A DNA stretch of 53,699 nt, from NCBI GenBank assembly GCA_964580575.1, contig CAZOLJ010000023.1, forward strand, positions 1-53,699. Direction: 5' to 3'. The notes beneath the pieces are model-generated. The model saw only the letters and a list, made by a program, of their open reading frames with translations, did no database searches and was not told the DNA's origin. Every line of letters begins with the position of its first letter. Position 1 is the stretch's first letter. Positions 25,017-33,288 of the stretch are shown in pieces. The translations under genes were made by a program, and so were the position numbers. This stretch comes from CAVPDE01 sp964580575. GTDB lineage: Bacteria; Desulfobacterota; DSM-4660; Desulfatiglandales; HGW-15.

Positions 25017-25697
25017 TCACTCCAGCTGAAAGCGCACAGGTACTTTAACCCGCATCTCTACCCTCTCTCCCCCCCGCGTTCCGGGATCGAAAAGCCAGGT
25101 TTTCACGCTCGCCAATGCAGCCTGATCCAAAACAGAATACCCGCAGGAGGCGGAAAGGCGCAAGTCTGCGACTCTGCCTTGCCGATCCACGAGCACTTCG
25201 AGGACCACGGTCCCCTGGTAGCCTCGCTTCCGAGCGAGCAAGGGGTATTCGGGGACAGGGTTCCGGCGATAGAGAGGGGTGGCTTCATGCACGGGAGGTG
25301 CTGTCGAAGCCAGGGTAGGGAAAGGAGATTCCTGGGAGGTTCCTGACGCAGAGTTTTCCTCTGAAACGACCCCGTGAGCTTCGGTGGAAAGGTTTGCCGG
25401 TTCCTGCCTGGGGAGAACAGAAGGCCCGATCCCTTTGGCGGGCTTCGCAGGCTTCCTGATTTTTTGCGTTTGAGGCTTTTCCTCTGTCCCTTGCGGGCTG
25501 GAGAGTAACGGAGCTGATGGCTCCGGGATTTTAGACACCGCGGGGGAGGAAAGAGGTTCGTTCGGTCCTTGAGCAAGCGAAAGGGTGAGGGGCTTCGGCG
25601 GCAGGGCGAGGTTTGCTTTAGGCCCCTCAAACCTCACGGTAAGGAGCAGACTGTGGAAAGCGAGAGCCAAGGCAGCCGCTATAAGGAGTCGTCTCAC
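25017..25697 (-). CDS. tonB: TonB energy transducer
   Basis: The 226-residue protein has one N-terminal membrane helix (LLIAAALALAFHSLLLTVRF), a Pro/Lys-rich periplasmic spacer (about 35-140) and the TonB C-terminal domain: YPLLARKRGYQGTVVLEVLV, GRVADLRLSASCGYSVLDQA, KTWLFDPGTRGG. It couples the proton motive force, through ExbB and ExbD, to the outer-membrane receptor. GTG 25697 overlaps the exbD stop (GTGA) with GGCGGAGG upstream. The set lies at the end of the cobamide locus and probably serves the BtuB-like receptor at 33289. Confidence 0.92.
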   Translation of the reverse strand: MRRLLIAAALALAFHSLLLTVRFEGPKANLALPPKPLTLSLAQGPNEPLSSPAVSKIPEPSAPLLSSPQGTEEKPQTQKIRKPAKPAKGIGPSVLPRQEPANLSTEAHGVVSEENSASGTSQESPFPTLASTAPPVHEATPLYRRNPVPEYPLLARKRGYQGTVVLEVLVDRQGRVADLRLSASCGYSVLDQAALASVKTWLFDPGTRGGERVEMRVKVPVRFQLE

Positions 25698-26095
25698 TTC
25701 ACCTCCGCCTGAAGCGACACCTGACTGAGACCGGCCCTGCGAATAAGATCGAGCACAGTGTAAAGCTTCTGATAAGGAAGGTGCTTGTCGGCAAAGAGCA
25801 GGACTCCTGCTTCCTTGTTTTCCGCGGTCCTGAGTTTCAGGGTTTCCCCAAGATTTTCAAAAAGGACCGGCTCTTTGTCCAGAAACAAGGTTCCATCGGC
25901 TCGAATGCTGAGACTCAGGGTGAGCTGTTTTTCAATTTTTGCCGTCGATGAAAGGGGCATAGCCACCTGGACCCCTCGGTGCACGGACATGAAGAAGACG
26001 CCGTACACAAAGGAGACAAGAAGCAAAAACATGAGATCGATGAGAGGGATCATTTCAATGCGCGATTTTCTTTTGGCTTGAAGGCTGACTTTCAT
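25694..26095 (-). CDS. exbD: ExbD/TolR biopolymer transport protein
   Basis: The 133-residue protein has the ExbD hallmark: a basic start, RIEMIPLIDLMFLLLVSFVY, with the proton-conducting Asp in PLIDLMF, a single membrane helix, and a periplasmic domain ending LYTVLDLIRRAGLSQVSLQA. It works with ExbB and TonB as the proton channel. I start at ATG 26095 (GAGGTG about 10 bases upstream); an upstream GTG at 26110 overlaps the exbB stop. The gene is coupled to both neighbours. Confidence 0.92.
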   Translation of the reverse strand: MKVSLQAKRKSRIEMIPLIDLMFLLLVSFVYGVFFMSVHRGVQVAMPLSSTAKIEKQLTLSLSIRADGTLFLDKEPVLFENLGETLKLRTAENKEAGVLLFADKHLPYQKLYTVLDLIRRAGLSQVSLQAEVK

Positions 26096-26106
26096 AGGAA
26101 TGCACC

Positions 26107-26724
26107 TCACCCTTGTTTCTGCGCCTGATTGAGCTTTTCATAGACGATCTCGAGGCTCGTGGCATACTTTTCGATGTTGAGCGCTGCGTCCTCTGCGCGG
26201 GAATTGAAATAGTTGAAAGGAAGGATCGAGGGGACGGCAATGAAAAGCCCGGCTGCCGTGGTGATCAGGGCTTCGGCGATTCCGGCGGTGGCCAGGTGGG
26301 GTTGCTCGATGCCGGCTGTTCCCAGCAGATTAAAGGCCGTGATGATTCCTGTGACGGTCCCCAGGATTCCGAGCAGCGGCGCCACGGTGATCATCGTGTC
26401 CAGAACGCCGAGAAACCGGCGCATCCTCTTCATTTCATCGGCAGCGGCGGTCTCCATGGCCTTGGTCATGGAAAACTCACGGTGAAGAATGCCGTTGACG
26501 AGAATGCGAATCACATAGTCTCTGGATCCTTTCACTTTCTCGCGAACGGCTCCCCAGTCGCCTCTTTGGCAGAGCTCAAGCACATCGTCCACAAGAGGTT
26601 GATTGCGTCGCATGTCTTCACGAATCCAGAACAGGATTCGTTCGATCACAACCGTGAGGGCGACGACGGAGCAAGCCAGCAGAGGGTACATGACCGGACC
26701 CCCCTTGATAAGAAACTCAAGCAT
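26107..26724 (-). CDS. exbB: ExbB/MotA/TolQ proton channel protein
   Basis: The 205-residue protein has three membrane segments (about 8-28, 110-135, 155-175), with the conserved VAPLLGILGTVTGIITAFNL and IAEALITTAAGLFIAVPSIL of the MotA/TolQ/ExbB family. AAAAAGGAGG lies just before the ATG. It forms the pentameric inner-membrane channel that with ExbD energises TonB. It begins a three-gene unit; 217 bases separate it from btuD. Confidence 0.93.
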   Translation of the reverse strand: MLEFLIKGGPVMYPLLACSVVALTVVIERILFWIREDMRRNQPLVDDVLELCQRGDWGAVREKVKGSRDYVIRILVNGILHREFSMTKAMETAAADEMKRMRRFLGVLDTMITVAPLLGILGTVTGIITAFNLLGTAGIEQPHLATAGIAEALITTAAGLFIAVPSILPFNYFNSRAEDAALNIEKYATSLEIVYEKLNQAQKQG

Positions 26725-26744
26725 AGATCCTCCTTTTTAGAAAA

Positions 26745-26941
26745 AGCACCCGCCTACGCGAGGCCGCTTCGGCGAGGCAGGCGAAATCCGAAGCACGAAA
26801 TCCGAAACAAATGCCAAATCAAAAGACTTTAAACAAAATCGAGAAGTGAAGCCGCTGAGGGTCATCAATCATGGTTTTGTTTTGCGTTTCGGTCATTGGT
26901 GCTTTGAGCTTGTTTTGGATTTCGAGTTTCGTGCTTCGCAT
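26745..26941. repeat. Mosaic of short intergenic repeats
   Basis: The gap holds an inverted GCCTACGCGAGGCCGCTTCGGC with GAGGCAGGC, then GAAATCCGAAGCACGAAATC and its inverted counterpart GATTTCGAGTTTCGTGCTTC near 26918-26938. These words recall the block at 10060 and are typical of dispersed non-coding repeats. No gene is seen. Confidence 0.6.
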
Positions 26942-27721
26942 TTATGGTTTTAAGCTGATTCTTGGTTTCCCGGTGAGCGGATTTTTGTCCACGAACACGG
27001 CACAGTCATAAATCGATTCGATGCTTGCGGCGTCAATGACCTGATCAGGGGTTCCGGCCAGGTGCACAGACCCCTGCTTGAGCATCACGATCCGATGACA
27101 ATACTGAGACACGAGGTCGATGTCATGAGAAACCACGACCACGGCCAGCCCCTTTTCCCTGGTCAGGCCGGCGATCAAATCGAAGATCTCCTTCTTGTAC
27201 TTGAGATCAAGGAAGGAGGTGGGTTCGTCGAGAAGCACGGCGGCGGGCTCCTGGGCAAGGGCTCTTGCCAGAAGGACTCGTTGTTTTTCTCCTCCCGAGA
27301 GCTCATGAATGGACCGCTCGGAGAGCTCCAGGCTATGGGTCGCTCTCAAGGCGTCCACCGCTATTTCCAGGTCCTTGTTGCTTTCGAACTGCAGCCTTCC
27401 GAGGTGGGGAAAGCGGCCCATGAGCACCACCTCGATCACGGAAAAAGCAAATCTGAAGAAGTTTTCCTGAGCCACCATGGCGACGACTTTTGCAACCTCT
27501 ACCCGGTTGAGGGTCACCATGTTTTTTCCGCGAACAAGGACCTCTCCTTCATGAGGAAGCAGAATCCCGTCCAGGAGCTTGAGCAGAGTGGTTTTCCCCG
27601 AGCCGTTCGGGCCGAGGATGCCGAGTATCTCCCCTGGAAACACATCGAGGTCCACTCCCTTCACCGCCCAAGAGGCGCTGTAACGAAACCCCGCTTTTTT
27701 TAAAGTCAGGATCGGCTCCAT
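26942..27721 (-). CDS. btuD: Cobalamin-type ABC transporter ATPase
   Basis: The 259-residue ATPase has Walker A GPNGSGKTTLLKLL, Q-loop VAMVAQENFFRF, signature LSGGEKQRVLLARAL, Walker B AAVLLDEPTSFLD and H-loop VVVSHDIDLV. It powers the FecCD-type permease encoded next to it. This importer class carries cobalamin, haem or siderophores; the surrounding cobamide genes and riboswitch favour corrinoids. The permease reading frame overlaps its start by 16 bases, so they are coupled. Confidence 0.88.
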   Translation of the reverse strand: MEPILTLKKAGFRYSASWAVKGVDLDVFPGEILGILGPNGSGKTTLLKLLDGILLPHEGEVLVRGKNMVTLNRVEVAKVVAMVAQENFFRFAFSVIEVVLMGRFPHLGRLQFESNKDLEIAVDALRATHSLELSERSIHELSGGEKQRVLLARALAQEPAAVLLDEPTSFLDLKYKKEIFDLIAGLTREKGLAVVVVSHDIDLVSQYCHRIVMLKQGSVHLAGTPDQVIDAASIESIYDCAVFVDKNPLTGKPRISLKP

Positions 27722-28743
27722 TGGCTTCCTCTCACTCTGAGAAGGTAAAGGAAAAAGGGGGCTCCAAGGAAGGCGGTGATCACCCCCACGGGCATTTCAC
27801 TGGGCGAGATCAAAACCCTTGCCAGAGTGTCGGCCGCGATCAGGAACGTGGCGCCACCCAGGGAGGCCAAGGGGATGAGGAGGCGATGATCCGATCCAAA
27901 AGCCATCCTTGCCAGGTGAGGAACGATGAGCCCGACAAATCCGATGAGCCCGGAAAAGGAAACAACGAGGCCGATCAGCAGGGAAACAAGCACCAGGCAC
28001 GTTTTCTTCGCTTTTTCAACGTCCACACCAAGTTGAAAGGCAATCTCTTCTCCGGTGGTGATGAGGTTCAGCTCTTTGGCAAAGCTGAAGAGAATGAGGG
28101 ATGCAGCGATCAGGGCAGGGGTGAGAAGGACCAGGGGAGCGTAACGGCTTTGTGAAAGATCTCCGTAAAGCCAGAACAGCATGGTGTGGATGCGGCTGTC
28201 CGCGACGATGGAGATGAAGAACATGATCCCTGCAGTGAAAAAGGCGTTCAGAATCACACCTGTGAGCAGAATGGTGGACGATTCCATGCCCATTCTTCTT
28301 GTCCCTAAGGCCAGAACGAGATAGACGGCAAGCAATGCGCCGGCAAAAGACATAAGAGGAATGCCGACGGAAAAGGTGAAACCCAGCAGAATACCCATAA
28401 TGGCTCCAAAGGCAGAGCCGCTGGAGACGCCCAGGATAAAGGGATCGGCCAGAGGGTTGCGCAGCAGCGCTTGAAAGACCACGCCGCCCAGAGCGAGAGA
28501 AAAGCCGGCAAGCCCTGCGAGGATGATCCTGGGTAGCCTGATCCTGAGGATAATGAGCCTCGCAGGGTCCTCGGCGTCCAGAGATCCGGACATCAGGGCC
28601 ATGAATTTGTGCAAGGACACTTCCGCTGTGCCGAAAAGCAGGGAAGCCGCTCCGACAAGAAGCAGAAAAAAGGCCATGACCAGGGAAAGGCGAAAGACCC
28701 TGCCCGGCGTCAAAGGAGTATTATGGAGCGAATCATTACTCAT
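27706..28743 (-). CDS. btuC: Cobalamin-type ABC transporter permease
   Basis: The 345-residue protein has about ten membrane helices and FecCD/BtuC landmarks: LRLPRIILAGLAGFSLALGG, RNPLADPFILGVSSGSAFGA, FSGLIGFVGLIVPHLAR and the coupling region SDHRLLIPLASLGGATFLI. It forms the inner-membrane channel with the ATPase downstream and the binding protein upstream. The ATG at 28743 lacks a clear ribosome site, which is unusual for this operon. Confidence 0.9.
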   Translation of the reverse strand: MSNDSLHNTPLTPGRVFRLSLVMAFFLLLVGAASLLFGTAEVSLHKFMALMSGSLDAEDPARLIILRIRLPRIILAGLAGFSLALGGVVFQALLRNPLADPFILGVSSGSAFGAIMGILLGFTFSVGIPLMSFAGALLAVYLVLALGTRRMGMESSTILLTGVILNAFFTAGIMFFISIVADSRIHTMLFWLYGDLSQSRYAPLVLLTPALIAASLILFSFAKELNLITTGEEIAFQLGVDVEKAKKTCLVLVSLLIGLVVSFSGLIGFVGLIVPHLARMAFGSDHRLLIPLASLGGATFLIAADTLARVLISPSEMPVGVITAFLGAPFFLYLLRVRGSQWSRS

Positions 28744-28810
28744 TGGTCATTTAACTCGAACATTGAGCATTGAACATCAGTATTTCAGGACGCATGCCTC
28801 GTTCCTGAGT

Positions 28811-28897
28811 GCCACGGACAAGCTTTGCTTGTCCGTGTTGATCATGACGTTTGAACACTGCCTACCACGGACAAACTCAGGACGTTTGTCCGTGACA
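28811..28897. repeat. Two copies of the CACGGACAA hairpin repeat
   Basis: GCCACGGACAAGCTTTGCTTGTCCGTG (28811-28837) and CCACGGACAAAC...GTTTGTCCGTG (28865-28897) stand in tandem between btuF and btuC. The 5' side, 28744-28785, carries ATTGAGCATTGAACATC words of another family. The two hairpins may attenuate read-through in the operon or act as RNA processing sites; that is inference. Confidence 0.7.
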
Positions 28898-28904
28898 CGC
28901 ATCA

Positions 28905-29792
28905 TCATCGGAATGCTTCCGGGTGGACGAGGCTCGCCATGATTTCAAGACCGTCCACGACCCGGGGAGAGGGTCGGTCAATGAGATCGGAGTCTATCAG
29001 GTGAACCCTTCCCTTTTGCACGGCAGGGATAGAGGTCCACTGGAGCCAGTCCTGTCTCGCTTTTTCAAATCTGCCTTCCCTCTCCATCGAGGAAACGAGA
29101 AGAACCTCTGGTTTTCTGCGAATCACTTCCTCCAAACTGATTCTGGGGTAGGTCACAGGCTCGTCCGCCGTCATGTTGTCGCCGCCCGCCAGATGGATGA
29201 GGTCATGGTGAACCGTTCTTCTGTTCACGCTCATGATGGGCTGAATGTGGATCTGGAGAAAAACAAGGGGCCTCTTCCTTGCCCTTGTGGCTTCCACCAC
29301 CCGATTCACCCGCAGGGTGAGCGCGTCGGAGATCTGACGCGCTTTCTCTGACAGACCGCAGACATGCCCGAGGGTGGAAATGGTCTCTATCGCCTGCCTC
29401 ACATCCCTGGGATTCACAAAAAAGACTTTAATGTGCGCCTGTTCAAGCAAGTCGAGGATATAGCGCTCGTTTCCGTCCACTGTCCCGATCACCAGGTCCG
29501 GGGAAAGGGTGATGATCTGCTCCACATTGAGATGGATGTAGCTTCCCACCTTGGGTTTGAGACTTGCCTCAGGCGGATAGTTGCAGTGGTTTGTGACCCC
29601 CACAACCCGGCCTCCCAAGCCCAGGGCATAGAGTATTTCGGTCAGGTTTGGGGCGAGGGCAATCATTCGCTTGGGCGGAGCCGGCACATTGATTTCTCTA
29701 CCGAGAGCATCCTTAAACACCGCGCAGCTAGATGGGGTCGCCCATACGGATAGGAGAATGAGCATAAGGGTCGAAATGACTTTGATCTTCAT
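28905..29792 (-). CDS. btuF: Corrinoid ABC transporter periplasmic binding protein
   Basis: The 295-residue protein has a signal peptide (to about residue 23, SVWATPSSCA) and the class III binding-protein pattern: PPKRMIALAPNLTEILYALG, GVTNHCNYPPEA, PDLVIGTVDGNE, the long bridging helix, and GGDNMTADEPVTYPRISLEE. It delivers the substrate to BtuCD. Cys20-24 may be within the signal or a lipid anchor, although no classic L-x-x-C lipobox is clear. It lies 20 bases after cobS. Confidence 0.88.
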   Translation of the reverse strand: MKIKVISTLMLILLSVWATPSSCAVFKDALGREINVPAPPKRMIALAPNLTEILYALGLGGRVVGVTNHCNYPPEASLKPKVGSYIHLNVEQIITLSPDLVIGTVDGNERYILDLLEQAHIKVFFVNPRDVRQAIETISTLGHVCGLSEKARQISDALTLRVNRVVEATRARKRPLVFLQIHIQPIMSVNRRTVHHDLIHLAGGDNMTADEPVTYPRISLEEVIRRKPEVLLVSSMEREGRFEKARQDWLQWTSIPAVQKGRVHLIDSDLIDRPSPRVVDGLEIMASLVHPEAFR

Positions 29793-29812
29793 TTCAATAC
29801 TCCACTCCGGGT

Positions 29813-30571
29813 TTACCCCATCGCCCCGTGAATCAGAACCATTCCACCCAACAACACGCTGATCTCTGCAAGCTCGTTTATTGCCCCCACACAGTCGCCT
29901 GTAATGCCTTTAAGCTTTCTCCAGCAGTAAAACCCGAAAAGAAAGGTAGCTCCCAGGGGGCAAAGAGCGCCAACGATGGCGGCGCGAGGCGATAAAAGCC
30001 AGGCTGCTGCAAGTCCTGTCGCCAAGTAAGCGAGGAGGACGGAGACTCTTGAAAATTGGCCTCCTTGTCCGAAGGGAGCGGCAATGCTTTCAGCCCGAGC
30101 ATTGGGGAGGAAGGCGATGGCAAGCCCCTGCATGGCCCGGGAAAACACAAAGCTCCAGAAAATGAACCAAGGGGTTCCCCCCTCAAGAAAGAACTGCCAG
30201 CACCCGGCTTTGATCAGAATATCCAGCACAATGGCGCAGACCCCGAAAGATCCCATGGCCGGGTCCTTAAGCAACTGGAGGATGTGTTCCTTGTTCTTCC
30301 CTCCTCCGAAAGCATCCGCGACATCTCCCAGGCCGTCGATGTGCAAGCCTCCTGTAAGCCAGGTGACAAGGGCCATAGAGAGCAGAGCCGAAACAAAGGC
30401 ATGCTTAAACCCAATGGCTACGGCCCCGTAGTCCACGAGGAGAACGACGAATCCGAGCAGAGCGCCCACGAGCGGGAAAAAACATAGGGATCGGGAGAAA
30501 TTCTCCGTGTCCTTCCCGGGGATGGGAATGATGGTCAGGGTCCTAAAGGCTGTCAGCATCGCGTGAAACAT
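29813..30571 (-). CDS. cobS: Cobalamin (5'-phosphate) synthase
   Basis: The integral membrane enzyme joins adenosylcobinamide-GDP to alpha-ribazole (phosphate), the last assembly step. The 252-residue protein has five to six membrane helices and the family motifs TIIPIP, FFPLVGALLG, GGLHIDGLGDVADAFGGG (the metal-binding D-G-x-D region) and MGSFG. I start at 30571 (ATG); upstream is repeat sequence, and no ribosome site is evident there. Neighbours cobT, cobU and cbiR complete the loop-assembly set. Confidence 0.92.
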   Translation of the reverse strand: MFHAMLTAFRTLTIIPIPGKDTENFSRSLCFFPLVGALLGFVVLLVDYGAVAIGFKHAFVSALLSMALVTWLTGGLHIDGLGDVADAFGGGKNKEHILQLLKDPAMGSFGVCAIVLDILIKAGCWQFFLEGGTPWFIFWSFVFSRAMQGLAIAFLPNARAESIAAPFGQGGQFSRVSVLLAYLATGLAAAWLLSPRAAIVGALCPLGATFLFGFYCWRKLKGITGDCVGAINELAEISVLLGGMVLIHGAMG

Positions 30572-30741
30572 ATGTCCGTGGTCCGTCGCCGATTGTCCTT
30601 TAACTGTCCTCAATGTCCAAGAATCTATGACAACGCCGGTTTTGTCATTTCGAGCGAAGCGAGAAATCCTATCGCGCTTACTCCTTTTGCATTTAAGATT
30701 CCTCGGCTAACGCCTCGGAATGACGTTGATGGGCGGTGTGC
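30572..30741. repeat. Intergenic repeat block between cobT and cobS
   Basis: Near 30575 there is GTCCGTGGTCCGTC, a half copy of the CACGGACAA family. At 30644-30724 GTCATTTCGAGCGAAGCGAG, a spacer and CCTCGG...CGCCTCGGAATGAC form a widespread type of dispersed inverted repeat. No gene is in it. Confidence 0.65.
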
Positions 30742-31788
30742 TTAGGCTTCCTTTCCCGACACTCCTGCCGAACCGAAGGTCGCCATCCGGTGATAGCACT
30801 CCATGGCCTGAACAATAATCTGCATGGCAAGCACTGATCCCGTTCCTTCGCCAAGGCGCATGTTCAGGGAGAGAATGGGCTCAATGCCTTGGGAAGCAAG
30901 AAAGGGTTTGTGAAAGTGCTCGGCAGAAGCGTGAGCGAAAAACAGGTAGTCCTTTACCGCGGGCTCCATCTTCATGGCGACCAGCGCGGCTGCCGTTGCG
31001 ACGAACCCGTCTATAACCACCGGGATAAGGCTCCGGGCTCCGCCTAGGATCATGCCTGTCATGCCGGCAATCTCAAAGCCTCCGACCCGCCTCAATGCCT
31101 CGAAGGGAGTGCGATCCCACTCTCTTCTGTGGAGCAGGACGGCGTCACGGACTACTTGCTTCTTCTTTTCAAGAAGGGCCCCGACGGACCCCGTGCCTGC
31201 ACCGATGGTGTCTTCGGGATCCAAATCGAGCAACAGACTGTAGAGCGCGGAGGCTGAGGAGGTGTTGCCGATTCCCATTTCTCCCACACCCAGGAGATCA
31301 CAGGCGGATCCTTTAGCAAGGTCCTGACCGACATCGAGAGCTTTCAGACATTCTTCGCGGCTCATGGCCGGCGCTTTTTTGAAGTTCTTGGTCCCTCGGG
31401 CGATCTTTTTTATCAGGAGTCCCGGGAACTCCTGAAAACTGCTTTTCACTCCCACGTCGACCACAGTGCAGTCGATTCCCGCTTTTCTGCACATCACGCT
31501 GATTGCCGCCCCTCCGGCTGCCATGTTGAGCGCCATCTGGTAGGTGACCTCACTCGGATAGGGCGTGATATTTTCTTCTGTTATGCCATGATCTCCTGCA
31601 AAGGTGAATAGCTTCATCCGCGAGACTTTGGCGGCTGCGGTGCCTCTGCAAAGACAGTAGCGGAGTACAAACTCTTCCAGCCTACCAAGACTGCCGATCG
31701 GTTTTGTCAGGTTGTTGAGACGGTCCACAACCTCCTTCTCGATATCCTTGTCCGCTGCAGGGTGAATGGCAAAGCATGGTTTATCCAC
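30742..31788 (-). CDS. cobT: Nicotinate-nucleotide-dimethylbenzimidazole phosphoribosyltransferase
   Basis: CobT activates the lower-ligand base to alpha-ribotide using nicotinate mononucleotide. The 348-residue protein contains LNNLTKPIGSLGRLEE, the FTFAGDHGITEENITPYPSE segment, GEMGIGNTSSASALYSLL, the base-binding region, and near the C-terminus LSLNMRLGEGTGSVLAMQI with the catalytic Glu of RLGEGTG. The start is GTG 31788 with GGAG upstream, overlapping the cobU stop by 8 bases. No gene for dimethylbenzimidazole synthesis is present in the window, so the base is probably acquired. Confidence 0.95.
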   Translation of the reverse strand: MDKPCFAIHPAADKDIEKEVVDRLNNLTKPIGSLGRLEEFVLRYCLCRGTAAAKVSRMKLFTFAGDHGITEENITPYPSEVTYQMALNMAAGGAAISVMCRKAGIDCTVVDVGVKSSFQEFPGLLIKKIARGTKNFKKAPAMSREECLKALDVGQDLAKGSACDLLGVGEMGIGNTSSASALYSLLLDLDPEDTIGAGTGSVGALLEKKKQVVRDAVLLHRREWDRTPFEALRRVGGFEIAGMTGMILGGARSLIPVVIDGFVATAAALVAMKMEPAVKDYLFFAHASAEHFHKPFLASQGIEPILSLNMRLGEGTGSVLAMQIIVQAMECYHRMATFGSAGVSGKEA

Positions 31789-32320
31789 GGGGAGGTTCTC
31801 CTTTCAGAGTGAGGGGCAGCCCGCAGCAAAGCAGATAGACGGTTGCTGCCTTCGTGGCCACACGCCGGTTGAGATACCCGGCCATGTCCCTGAAGGAGCG
31901 AGCCAGAGGGTTTTCAGGGACAATACCCCAACCGACCTCATTGGTCACCAGGATGAGATCGCAGACCGGATGATCCAGGCGGTCGAGAAACGCATCGACC
32001 TGAATCCGAACCTTTTCTTCGGTGTCCTGGAAGTGATGATAGAGATTCCCCAGCCACACCGTGAGGCAATCGACGACAACCACTTCCGTGTCGCCAGGTA
32101 AAACAGTGAGCACACGAGGAAGTTCAAGGGGCTCCTCGATCGTATGAAATTGATCGCCCCGTTCTTCACGGTGCCGAGAAATCCTCTCTTTCATTTCCTG
32201 ATCAAAGGGAACGGCTGTGGCGATGAAAGCCCGCTTTGAACAGTTTTTCAGGGCAAGAGAAAGGGCGAATGAACTCTTCCCGCTTCTTGCCCCTCCTGTG
32301 ATCAGAGTGATCTTGTTCAT
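31781..32320 (-). CDS. cobU: Adenosylcobinamide kinase / adenosylcobinamide-phosphate guanylyltransferase
   Basis: The 179-residue bifunctional enzyme has the P-loop ITGGARSGKSSFALS, the guanylylation segment RISRHREERGDQFHTIEEPL (His as the guanylyl acceptor), VVVVDCLTVWLGNL and the ILVTNEVGWGIVPENPLAR motif. It phosphorylates and activates cobinamide for CobS. The start overlaps the end of cbiR by 4 bases. It links the CbiR product or salvaged cobinamide to loop rebuilding. Confidence 0.94.
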   Translation of the reverse strand: MNKITLITGGARSGKSSFALSLALKNCSKRAFIATAVPFDQEMKERISRHREERGDQFHTIEEPLELPRVLTVLPGDTEVVVVDCLTVWLGNLYHHFQDTEEKVRIQVDAFLDRLDHPVCDLILVTNEVGWGIVPENPLARSFRDMAGYLNRRVATKAATVYLLCCGLPLTLKGEPPRG

Positions 32321-33129
32321 TTTTGCAAAGCTCCTCGATGAGCCATTCTTTCCACAACATCAAGGGAAAGACGAAAATCGTTTTCATCGAACACCTCAAG
32401 GGTGAGGATCGGGGCAGAAGACCGCCACGACTGGAGGTCGCTGAAGAGAAGCTCAAGATCCGAGTTTCTCAGCCCTCCCAGGTCTCGGTGGTCCTTTTTT
32501 TCGCGAATGCCGTGGGCATGGATAACGCGAATTCTGTCATGATACTTCGCCAGATAGGCGTCAAGAGGATAGCCCTGGAGAAGGACATGCCCGATATCCA
32601 GACAGACCGAGAGTTCAAACTCATGGACAATCGGGTGGACCAGGGCAAAGGGATAATCCAGAGTCTCGACACAGAAAAGATGGGACGGTATTCCGCTGGA
32701 GAGCAATTCTGCCGTCGATGCCCTGAGCCCTTCTGTCCAGTCGGCCATGTTCTCCGAAGGAATGACACCTCTCCGGTCGCCTTCATAGTGGAGCACATAG
32801 GCGGCCGGATTCAGAGGAGAGGTCAGTTCCAAAACGCGGAGGGCTTTGTCCACCGATGAACGCCGTTCCTTCTCCTCTGCAGCGCCGAGCGAAAGGCCGA
32901 GGGGTAGATGAACCGTGTAGGACAGATTGTTGGAGTCGGCTATCTCCTTGAGCGCTACGATCGTTTTTTCGTCAGGAAGATTGGATTCATGATCCGCCTC
33001 GAACAGAACGAGTTCAATATCATCCAAGTACGGAGCCAGGAACCCGACATTGGTCATCAGGTCGGCCGGGATGATGTAGGAGGTGGTTCCCAAGCGAAAG
33101 GGGAAACGGTTTTTGAGATTTTTCATCAT
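32317..33129 (-). CDS. cbiR: Cobamide remodelling phosphodiesterase CbiR
   Basis: CbiR, a TIM-barrel protein of the AP-endonuclease-2 superfamily, hydrolyses the nucleotide loop of imported cobamides so that the lower base can be replaced. The 270-residue protein matches that family: FPFRLGTTSYIIPADLMTNV at the N-terminus, YTVHLPLGLSLG, AAYVLHYEG, LFCVETLDYPFALV, VCLDIGHVLLQGY, RVIHAHGIREKKDHRDLGGL and a C-terminal LEVFDENDF with a metal-type Glu. The His, Glu and Asp at strand ends fit the metal site. Its place in an operon with CobU, CobT and CobS supports a remodelling role. It starts at ATG 33127-33129. Confidence 0.85.
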   Translation of the reverse strand: MMKNLKNRFPFRLGTTSYIIPADLMTNVGFLAPYLDDIELVLFEADHESNLPDEKTIVALKEIADSNNLSYTVHLPLGLSLGAAEEKERRSSVDKALRVLELTSPLNPAAYVLHYEGDRRGVIPSENMADWTEGLRASTAELLSSGIPSHLFCVETLDYPFALVHPIVHEFELSVCLDIGHVLLQGYPLDAYLAKYHDRIRVIHAHGIREKKDHRDLGGLRNSDLELLFSDLQSWRSSAPILTLEVFDENDFRLSLDVVERMAHRGALQK

Positions 33130-33195
33130 AATGGTTTTCTCTGTACGCCTTAAGTCAGCAGGGTGCTGAAAAAGTGGATTGCGTTTTTCTTGTTG

Positions 33196-33264
33196 TCCTT
33201 CCCGCGAAAGCGGGAATCCGTGCGCCTGGGTGCCTGCTGGACTCCCGCCTCCGCGGGAGTGACG
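33196..33264. repeat. Dispersed intergenic repeat, second copy
   Basis: CCCGCGAAAGCGGGAATCC and ACTCCCGCCTCCGCGGGAGT form two hairpins joined by a short spacer, as in the copies at 3421 and 45059. The unit stands between cbiR and the receptor gene in the cobamide operon. Confidence 0.7.
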
Positions 33265-33288
33265 GCCTAACAGCGGTTTTTCGCTCCT

